IMG/VR virus record: IMGVR_UViG_3300018423_000056
Coordinates: 1-26,334 of that record
Source of the DNA: a virus
Direction: 5' to 3' (one strand)
Length of the DNA: 26,334 nt
Position numbers and translations under genes: made by a program
Shown here: in pieces, positions 21,942 to 26,334 of the stretch
Layout of the letters: each line of letters opens with the position of its first letter
How positions within the stretch are numbered: position 1 is the first letter of the stretch
Notes under the pieces: model-generated
What the model saw: only the letters and a program-made list of their open reading frames with translations
Told to the model about the DNA's origin: nothing
Databases searched by the model: none

Positions 21942-22135
21942 CAGTAACGTCCTATAAACTTAAAGTACTTTGGCTCGAAACCGCACCAGTCAATTGTAAC
22001 ATGTGTCACAGTGTTTGTCAACATGATTCGACGCGAGGGTAGTACTAAGTCAACTATGTATTCATAGCCTGTCAGTTCTGACTTGACCCTGTCACCGATA
22101 CTGGGTCGACGATTGCTTCTAAAGTACGTTTTCAT
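21941..22135 (-). CDS. Small beta-rich protein of unknown function
   Basis: 64 residues, linked to the HAD gene by an ATGA overlap and to the next gene by a one-base overlap (TGATG), so it is probably translated in the chain. The sequence (PSIGDRVKSELTGYEYIVDL, VLPSRRIMLTNTVTHVTIDW) resembles a small SH3-like beta barrel. No family is recognised. Confidence 0.6.
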   Translation of the reverse strand: MKTYFRSNRRPSIGDRVKSELTGYEYIVDLVLPSRRIMLTNTVTHVTIDWCGFEPKYFKFIGRY

Positions 22136-22500
22136 TTGTCATCTCCATAAGAGTGCCAGCCTTCTTTCATTCCGGCGTCGCGTTTACAGTTCACAGCGTG
22201 CGCTGACTTTTGACCGTTAGGTTTCATATCGTTTACTAATGTGCGTGGACCGCTGCCGCAGTTCATAAGCAGCGCATCCCAATACAAACCTTTGCGACGT
22301 AACTGATCTTGCAGCCACTGACGATTCGATTCCTTGCGGCCTGTCATCAACACTATGTGACAGCCTTGTGATTCCCAATCAGCAAACTGCTCCAAGACAC
22401 CGGGCAGTATGGTGATAGGATTAGTCCATTCCCATGGACGACAATGTTTGATGACTGTTCCATCAATGTCAACGATAACACATTGCTTCTTACAATTCAT
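22132..22500 (-). CDS. HAD-superfamily phosphatase, capsule-locus type
   Basis: I use the ATG at 22500 with AAGGAG eight bases upstream; a TTG six bases earlier is less likely. The product has 122 residues. Motif I is CVIVDIDGTVI (nucleophile and acid Asp), motif II is IVLMTGRKESN, and the third region has GPRTLVNDMKP and SAHAVNCKRDAG. The N-D-x-K-P plus A-x-A-x-N-x-x-R-D-x-G ending is the type found beside sugar kinases and nucleotidyltransferases in capsule loci, rather than the polynucleotide 3'-phosphatase type. It probably removes a phosphate from a sugar or polyol intermediate. It lies between the kinase and nucleotidyltransferase genes. Confidence 0.8.
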   Translation of the reverse strand: MNCKKQCVIVDIDGTVIKHCRPWEWTNPITILPGVLEQFADWESQGCHIVLMTGRKESNRQWLQDQLRRKGLYWDALLMNCGSGPRTLVNDMKPNGQKSAHAVNCKRDAGMKEGWHSYGDDK

Positions 22501-23191
22501 TTGCAATACTCCTTGCTCTATCTAATGCCCACTTACGATACTTGAATGGATGAAGGTCTTTGTGACAAGCTAAACGAATGTAGTGTGTTGCCAGCAAAGC
22601 CCAGTGCACGTGAGAGATATCAAATCCTAACGCGCCGGGTTGACTGCCGTGTTTCATTTTGTGCCACCCGTCATATGACTGCAAGATCTTTGATTCGTCA
22701 AGCTCCATGCAGTCAAGACCGCGGCTCTTTCCTGGGTCGATGAGTTTCACTTCACCATGTGAAAGTATAACGTTCTCACAAGTAAGGTCGCCATGACAAA
22801 AAGCTACAGGCGTGAGATGCTTGTCACGAATCGTTCGCCATATAGGATCAGCCCATTCACTTGACGAACTGTGCTCGATCAAAGAAAGCCGCTCCTTACA
22901 GTACTCGATGTAGTGTTCCTTGTCTACGCTTAAGGTAGTTTCGATGCAAGGGTTGAACCAGACATGACTCTCCATGAAATCGTGGATGACGTCAGGCTGT
23001 GCATGAACCCCGGAAATGTAATCATACACAAGACACTGAGGACTTATTGCCTTTAGGTTGTCAGCGATAACACTATGAGGTAACTTAAGCAGCCTTGCGA
23101 CTTGCCAAGTAGCATCAGGACAAAGCTTGATAATAATGTCGCAAGTTTTCGTCTTGTGTCGATGGACAGTCTGCTGCAAGTTTGTCATCAC
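22490..23191 (-). CDS. APH / choline-kinase-fold small-molecule kinase
   Basis: 233 residues from GTG 23191 (or ATG three bases later), overlapping the ligase gene by 77 bases. The catalytic loop is at ~131-140 (FCHGDLTCENVIL; Asp and Asn), and the metal-binding Asp is in VKLIDPGKSRG at ~152. Near the N-terminus CDIIIKLCP may carry the ATP-binding Lys. The fold is that of aminoglycoside phosphotransferases, choline kinases and sugar kinases. Given the HAD phosphatase and nucleotidyltransferase downstream, I infer phosphorylation of a sugar, polyol or amino-alcohol precursor of a surface glycan. Drug resistance is unlikely from the context. Confidence 0.82.
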   Translation of the reverse strand: MMTNLQQTVHRHKTKTCDIIIKLCPDATWQVARLLKLPHSVIADNLKAISPQCLVYDYISGVHAQPDVIHDFMESHVWFNPCIETTLSVDKEHYIEYCKERLSLIEHSSSSEWADPIWRTIRDKHLTPVAFCHGDLTCENVILSHGEVKLIDPGKSRGLDCMELDESKILQSYDGWHKMKHGSQPGALGFDISHVHWALLATHYIRLACHKDLHPFKYRKWALDRARSIANEL

Positions 23192-23945
23192 GGAACCTTT
23201 TGAATGTTGGGTGTCTTAGCCGGCCTTTAGTGCCGACACATTGGTATTGAACTTCAACTACTTTGCCGATGTAGTATTCTTCGCGACAAGAGATTTCTTC
23301 ACGGGTATCGACATCCATCCCTGATACGTTTGCAACTTCGTATCCTTCTGATGTGCTACATATAATCGACCCAATGAATCCTTCATGAGCGCCTTGGCCT
23401 TCGGTGTACCCAGTGATGATGAGGTCAATGGTTTCTTGAGGCTTATACTTATACCAGTCATACATGTTTCCGTTCTTAAGTACGTAACCTTCAATGTCAC
23501 CGCCTATAGGTAACTCACGGACGTTATCGAATCGACCAAGAGATCCCATAAGCGACATCGTTTCGTCAACCCAAAAGTCGAGAAACGTGAAGCCCCAGTT
23601 CTCGCACGTTAACTTAGTGGCTCCTAAGTCTTGTGCGTGATGAAGGCTTGGTGAGCAGAACGCATCGAAGCGAAGGTTCTTATCTTCTTTAGCAATAGCC
23701 GAGGACACATAAGATGCAGGTTCACCTGGGTACCAAAGTTCTCCCCACACCTCAGTGTCTCTCGGCATCTCAAGCACGCCCAACATCAGTGTCGGACAGA
23801 ACTTGAGTTTCTCGTAGTATTCCTTTGTGTTACGTGACTTGATGCTAACACGGCCGGCAGTGTCCTTTCGTACCCTCATCTGCCAGCCATCGTGTTTAGC
23901 ATGAGCAAAAGCAACAGGCTGATTCTTGTACCTCGGAGCCTTCAT
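23115..23945 (-). CDS. ATP-dependent DNA ligase, minimal type
   Basis: 276 residues; ATG overlaps the preceding stop (ATGA). Motif I is AKHDGWQMRV with the adenylated Lys at 17, an SRNTKEY motif follows at ~37, motif III is VWGELWY (~66-72), IIIa lies near RFDAFC (~92), motif IV is IEGYVLK (~151-157) and motif V is WYKYKP (~164-169). The C-terminal ~90 residues (VVEVQYQCVGTKGRLRHPTF) form the OB fold with motif VI near RHPTFKRFRDD. This compact size is close to the Chlorella-virus ligase. It seals nicks during phage replication or repair. Start is close to motif I, so there is no DNA-binding N-terminal domain. Confidence 0.9.
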   Translation of the reverse strand: MKAPRYKNQPVAFAHAKHDGWQMRVRKDTAGRVSIKSRNTKEYYEKLKFCPTLMLGVLEMPRDTEVWGELWYPGEPASYVSSAIAKEDKNLRFDAFCSPSLHHAQDLGATKLTCENWGFTFLDFWVDETMSLMGSLGRFDNVRELPIGGDIEGYVLKNGNMYDWYKYKPQETIDLIITGYTEGQGAHEGFIGSIICSTSEGYEVANVSGMDVDTREEISCREEYYIGKVVEVQYQCVGTKGRLRHPTFKRFRDDKLAADCPSTQDENLRHYYQALS

Positions 23946-24271
23946 GAGTTGATCTCCTCTTGCAGATCTTCAATGCTATCCTGTAAGCGGAGCAGTTGTT
24001 CAACCTTGGCCCGTTTATTTTCGATAGCAAGTTCTTGATTAAGCTCTTTAAGATGCTCCTCAGCGTCGTCAAGCATTGGGATAAGATTCTGTTGACGATG
24101 GAGCAAGGAATCAAGTTCCCTTTGCAGTTTCTCGATCTTTGCTCTTGTGTGATCGATGTTGTCCTGCAAGATCCTTGGAATTTGTATGTCTGTCTTAAGG
24201 GTCCGGATCAGCGACTCTTCAGCTTTGATTGCTTCCTTTAGATCAGCGACGACTGTTTTCCGTCCAGTCAT
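23942..24271 (-). CDS. Coiled-coil protein of unknown function
   Basis: 109 residues, almost all helical with heptads (LKEAIKAEESLIRTLKTDIQ, RAKIEKLQRELDSLLHRQQN, AEEHLKELNQELAIENKRAK). The ATG has AGGAG upstream in ATAGGAGAAACAA, one of a set of very similar ribosome-binding regions in this part of the genome. It is the first gene of the ligase operon and has its own promoter and 5' hairpin. It might be a scaffold or DNA-binding accessory; no family is recognised. Confidence 0.7.
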   Translation of the reverse strand: MTGRKTVVADLKEAIKAEESLIRTLKTDIQIPRILQDNIDHTRAKIEKLQRELDSLLHRQQNLIPMLDDAEEHLKELNQELAIENKRAKVEQLLRLQDSIEDLQEEINS

Positions 24272-24304
24272 TTGTTTCTCCTATGTTAGTAGTAGTACCC
24301 AGTG

Positions 24305-24331
24305 GGGGAGCTTATCCTGAAGCTGGTCCCC
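24305..24331 (-). promoter_or_regulatory. 5' leader hairpin with GGA in the loop (candidate CsrA site)
   Basis: Minus strand AGCTT-CAGGAT-AAGCT gives a perfect five-pair stem with a six-base loop containing GGA. Outside it GGGG and CCCC pair with a three-base bulge. It is predicted to form at the very 5' end of the transcript from the promoter at 24337-24366. The loop differs from the ANGGA consensus by having C in the first position. Confidence 0.5.
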
Positions 24332-24336
24332 AGTTC

Positions 24337-24366
24337 ATTGTAACAAATGCTATGGTCAGTTGTCAA
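24337..24366 (-). promoter_or_regulatory. Strong sigma70-type promoter of the ligase/glycan operon
   Basis: Minus strand TTGACA (24366-24361, six of six) and TACAAT (24342-24337, five of six) with an 18-base spacer. It reads into the coiled-coil gene at 24271 and the following operon. The predicted start is near 24330. Confidence 0.8.
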
Positions 24367-24395
24367 CCCCAGAATGCACTAATTTGGAAAAACTT

Positions 24396-24440
24396 CTAAA
24401 ATAAACTTGCTCCCAGAAATGGCACGTCCTGAGAGCAAGT
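24396..24440 (-). terminator. Intrinsic terminator after the acidic-repeat gene
   Basis: Minus strand ACTTGCTCTCAG (24440-24429) pairs with CTGGGAGCAAGT (24416-24405), twelve pairs with one G.U, followed by TTATTTT (24404-24398). Confidence 0.75.
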
Positions 24441-24486
24441 CTCGTGTCCTTGATCAAGTACACGTGATAATTATCACGCGGCGATA

Positions 24487-24846
24487 TTACTCGTCGTCAG
24501 CATCCTCCTCAGGACCCTCAGACTCGTCATCTTCATCATCGCCTTCGACTTCATCATCGACTTCGACTTCATCATCGACTTCGACTTCATCGTCGACTTC
24601 GACTTCGTCAGCATCTTCGGTCTGACGTTGACGCGGCTCTTCGTCGGACTCGACCATCGGCATCGGTGCGCCTTTGATCTCATGTTCGTTGAGCAACTTG
24701 AAGGCGTCGTTCAACGCTTGTGGATCATCGGTGCTGATGATGAACGCACCTTCGGCTTGCTTAACTTCGACGTTCATGCTGGTCAGCTTTTCTTTCACTT
24801 CGTTTGGGCATTGCCCGTGGAAGCTTGATTCACGTGTATGTCCCAT
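24487..24846 (-). CDS. Small protein with extremely acidic repeat tail
   Basis: 119 residues; AAAGGA lies upstream of the ATG. Residues 1-~62 are an ordinary small alpha/beta domain (CPNEVKEKLTSMNVEVKQAE, AFIISTDDPQALNDAFKLLN). From ~74 on the protein is nearly all E, D and V, with four EVEVDD-type units and a DDEDDESEGPEEDADDE end. Acidic tails in phage early proteins often imitate DNA or bind basic host proteins, but nothing shows the target here. The gene lies between two intrinsic terminators; no clear promoter was found just before it, so its expression may depend on readthrough. Confidence 0.7.
   Translation of the reverse strand: MGHTRESSFHGQCPNEVKEKLTSMNVEVKQAEGAFIISTDDPQALNDAFKLLNEHEIKGAPMPMVESDEEPRQRQTEDADEVEVDDEVEVDDEVEVDDEVEGDDEDDESEGPEEDADDE
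24547..24609 (-). repeat. 18-base tandem repeat in the acidic-tail gene
   Basis: About three and a half copies of GACTTCATCATCGACTTC (plus-strand reading) with single changes in the last copies. They encode EVEVDD units on the minus strand and could vary in number by slippage. Confidence 0.85.
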
Positions 24847-24876
24847 AACTTTTGTTCCTTTCGAGAACTACAAACG

Positions 24877-24905
24877 AAAAAAGGGTCGCCCACAATGGAC
24901 GACCC
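24877..24905 (-). terminator. Intrinsic terminator after the basic/acidic coiled-coil gene
   Basis: Minus strand GGGTCGTCC (24905-24897) pairs with GGGCGACCC (24891-24883), nine pairs with one G.U and a five-base loop, then TTTTTT (24882-24877). Confidence 0.88.
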
Positions 24906-24926
24906 AAGGTCTCAGACAGCGGTGAA

Positions 24927-25361
24927 CTACTCGTCTTCTTCGAGAGTCGACAGCAGTTCGGCAGTGTCGATGCCGGACTCTTCGAGCTCCTTCTTGAGAG
25001 CGTCCATCCGTTCTTGCATCTTCTGCAAGCGTTTGGCTTTGGCCGCGGCTTTCTTGCCACCACCCTTGCGAATCAGTTCGGCTTCATCGCGGTAGCCTTT
25101 GGCTTTCTGCTCGAGATCTTCGGCTCGCATAATGAGGTAAGAGGCTTCGGAAGCGAAGTCTGATTTGCGAAGCGGCTTGTGAACTTTGGGATCAAAGTCA
25201 TCGGGAACAGACTCGAGTTTTTCGGTCGGTTTCCCGTCAGCATCGACCTTGAGCAGCGGATGATGAACTTTGCCTTTCTTTTGCGGCGCAGTCGATTCAT
25301 CGCCTTTGCTTCCAGGTTTAGCAGACTTGGCAGATTCTTGAGGTTTGTTCTTCGTAGCCAT
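24927..25361 (-). CDS. Charged helical protein of unknown function
   Basis: 144 residues. The N-terminus is basic and low in complexity (NKPQESAKSAKPGSKGDEST, histone-tail-like), a middle part reads HHPLLKVDADGKPTEKLESV, and the C-terminal half is a coiled coil (RAEDLEQKAKGYRDEAELIR, KRLQKMQERMDALKKELEES) with an acidic end. This basic-head, coiled-coil, acidic-tail pattern could bind nucleic acid or host proteins. No family is recognised. It has its own promoter and terminator. The ribosome-binding site AGGAGA can pair in a six-base stem with the upstream GTTTCT. Confidence 0.65.
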   Translation of the reverse strand: MATKNKPQESAKSAKPGSKGDESTAPQKKGKVHHPLLKVDADGKPTEKLESVPDDFDPKVHKPLRKSDFASEASYLIMRAEDLEQKAKGYRDEAELIRKGGGKKAAAKAKRLQKMQERMDALKKELEESGIDTAELLSTLEEDE

Positions 25362-25366
25362 GATTC

Positions 25367-25384
25367 GTTTCTCCTATAAGAAAC
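25367..25384 (-). promoter_or_regulatory. Hairpin enclosing the Shine-Dalgarno of the gene at 25361
   Basis: Minus strand GTTTCT-TATAGG-AGAAAC is a six-pair perfect stem; the six-base loop and the start of the right arm contain AGGAG. Folding would hide the ribosome-binding site. Confidence 0.5.
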
Positions 25385-25432
25385 AGAGTTCAAAAGTTTT
25401 CGACAATCAACTTTGATTGCCAAGATAGGTCC

Positions 25433-25461
25433 AATGTATCCTGTGGATGTGTTTGTGTAAA
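25433..25461 (-). promoter_or_regulatory. Sigma70-like promoter
   Basis: Minus strand TTTACA (25461-25456, five of six) and TACATT (25438-25433, four of six) separated by exactly 17 bases, about 70 bases before the ATG at 25361. The rest of the 177-base gap (25362-25538) is AT-rich and holds the upstream terminator. Confidence 0.6.
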
Positions 25462-25493
25462 TCTCAAATCAGTAAAAATTGGAAAGTTTTTAG

Positions 25494-25526
25494 AAAAAGT
25501 TCTGGGGCCCGAGATGGACCCCAGAA
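25494..25526 (-). terminator. Strong intrinsic terminator
   Basis: Minus strand TTCTGGGGTCC (25526-25516) pairs with GGGCCCCAGAA (25510-25500), eleven pairs with one G.U and a five-base loop, followed by CTTTTTC (25499-25493). It ends the transcript of the gene at 25970. Confidence 0.9.
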
Positions 25527-25538
25527 TCGTCGGGTCTA

Positions 25539-25970
25539 TTAGTCCAATTGAATCAACTGGCCAATAACATCGATGAACCCTAGCTCGTCACGTTGGACTT
25601 GCCAACGGTCGCCGTCACCATCTACATAGATGGCATAGTCATCGGAGCAGCTGGAAAGTTTACAGAGTTCGGGACATCCGAAAATCGGAAGTTGCATTTC
25701 ATCAACCCAAGTCCAACATTCGGTCAAGTAGAACTCAGTGAACAAGAAAAGCTCTGCATCCTCAAGTACTAAGAATGTCTTGCAGCTATTTCCGATGACA
25801 ACATCGAAAGTGTTTGCGACTGTCTTCTCAATGAAGAGCGTGCCGCCGGCGTAAGTGTAGCCTTGTGAACTTCCAAGAACGTCGTCAGCAAGAGCGTCAG
25901 CAAGCGAGTCGTTCCAAGTTCGTGTTAGTCGAAAAGATTCAATGTTGTGAAAGTCGTGAATGTTCTTCAT
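25539..25970 (-). CDS. Unrecognised acidic phage protein
   Basis: 143 residues; ATG with AGGAG upstream, in an initiation region that repeats exactly in front of the next small gene. The protein is acidic and beta-rich (TLFIEKTVANTFDVVIGNSC, LFLFTEFYLTECWTWVDEMQ, YAIYVDGDGDRWQVQRDELG) with five cysteines. It resembles in style the small single-domain early proteins of phages that bind host targets. I do not recognise a family. Confidence 0.65.
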   Translation of the reverse strand: MKNIHDFHNIESFRLTRTWNDSLADALADDVLGSSQGYTYAGGTLFIEKTVANTFDVVIGNSCKTFLVLEDAELFLFTEFYLTECWTWVDEMQLPIFGCPELCKLSSCSDDYAIYVDGDGDRWQVQRDELGFIDVIGQLIQLD

Positions 25971-26241
25971 TGTGATGTCTCCTATGTGTAAAGGTAAAGT
26001 TAAGTAGGTTATCCGACTACTGTGATCCCGTGATGAACAAGAACGGTGATCATTGGATCATTGTTGTGCATGACGACTGGAACGAATCGACCTTCCTCGT
26101 TTACTGCAATCAAGTAGTTCACTCGGTCGAAGCCACATGCTTCAAGTTCTTTCTCCAGTTTCTTCTTTGCGTTATCGAAGGTAGCGTAGCCTTTTGACTT
26201 TGCGATGTTTGTCAAGTTCTTCATTGTGATGTCTCCTATGT
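25962..26241 (-). repeat. Exact 26-base direct repeat spanning two translation initiation regions
   Basis: Copies at 25962-25987 and 26216-26241 are identical. On the minus strand each holds ACATAGGAGACATCACA, the ATG and the codons AAG AAC. The downstream protein sequences diverge immediately after. Confidence 0.9.
26009..26224 (-). CDS. Unrecognised small phage protein
   Basis: 71 residues; ATG with AGGAG in the repeated initiation region. It has a short helical start (KNLTNIAKSKGYATFDNAKK, KLEKELEACGFDRVNYLIAV) and a beta end (GRFVPVVMHNNDPMITVLVH). Similar short orphan proteins are common in phage early regions. No function can be given. Confidence 0.6.
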   Translation of the reverse strand: MKNLTNIAKSKGYATFDNAKKKLEKELEACGFDRVNYLIAVNEEGRFVPVVMHNNDPMITVLVHHGITVVG

Positions 26242-26253
26242 AAGTGTTAGTGA

Positions 26254-26334
26254 TTAAGCGTGGCAGCGATTCTGTTGACGAACTTCATTTGCGAACTCAA
26301 GGAACAGTTGAGTCAAGTCTTCGATCAAAGTGTC
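26254..26334 (-). CDS. 3' end of a gene entering from the right edge
   Basis: The frame is open from the edge to a TAA at 26254-26256 and encodes 26 residues, DTLIEDLTQLFLEFANEVRQ and QNRCHA. The helical, non-random composition and the spacing to the next ribosome-binding site suggest a real gene. Too little is present to name it. Confidence 0.5.
   Translation of the reverse strand, partial: DTLIEDLTQLFLEFANEVRQQNRCHA

Noticed and set aside
22490-23191. Kinase as an antibiotic-resistance phosphotransferase
   Set aside because: The fold is shared, but the operon context is glycan activation and no specific drug-binding signature is visible.
22132-23945. Ligase, kinase and HAD phosphatase as a polynucleotide end-repair set like T4 Pnkp
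   Set aside because: The kinase is APH-fold, not P-loop, and the HAD end motif (NDMKP ... AVNCKRDAG) is of capsule-locus type; still listed as the alternative to test.
25367-25384. The hairpin before the gene at 25361 as a canonical CsrA site
   Set aside because: The loop reads TATAGG and lacks the ANGGA core; retained as a plain Shine-Dalgarno hairpin.

Overview
The window is a piece of a tailed double-stranded DNA phage or prophage (Caudoviricetes). Every gene I can support is on the minus strand, so transcription runs from the right edge to the left edge. The evidence is a recognisable packaging and head set: large terminase, portal, Mu gpF-like minor head protein, Mu-I-like protease/scaffold, decoration protein and the start of a lambda-gpE-type major capsid protein. 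Several exported proteins have Lipo/Sec-style signal peptides, which suggests a Gram-negative-type envelope. The host cannot be named from the sequence.

Right part (26334-18101), early and accessory genes. First come five small orphan genes, several of them bounded by their own promoter and intrinsic terminator, with very similar ATAGGAGA ribosome-binding regions. A tightly overlapping operon follows: coiled-coil protein, minimal ATP-dependent DNA ligase, APH/choline-kinase-fold kinase, HAD phosphatase, two small phage proteins, a secreted nuclease-like protein, a sugar-type nucleotidyltransferase and a GT-B-like glycosyltransferase. Kinase, HAD phosphatase and nucleotidyltransferase together look like a pathway for making an activated (NDP- or CDP-linked) surface-glycan building block. 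Next is a CsrA homologue whose 3' half overlaps a VRR-NUC-type nuclease gene, which in turn overlaps a further gene.

Middle (18100-17783): a 318-base AT-rich non-coding switch region with a perfect TATAAT and a 30-base imperfect inverted repeat (14 bases perfect). It separates the accessory block from the late block.

Left part (17782-1), late genes: zinc-ribbon protein, sigma-factor-like protein, putative small terminase, virion protein with an FCCH-like insertion, terminator, DUF3310 protein, two glycosyltransferases (one fused to a methyltransferase), an 1104-residue fibre with many ~30-residue repeats, a small beta-rich virion protein, large terminase, portal and a small virion protein. 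A host-interaction/lysis cassette follows (two exported proteins, a matrixin-type metalloprotease, a one-pass coiled-coil membrane protein and a TTG-started 58-residue holin candidate). It ends at an intrinsic terminator, after which head-assembly genes run to the left edge.

The most interesting points are the phage CsrA with the nuclease ribosome-binding site embedded in its conserved core codons, the glycan-activation module, the cysteine-switch matrixin, and the inverted-repeat switch region beside a phage sigma factor.
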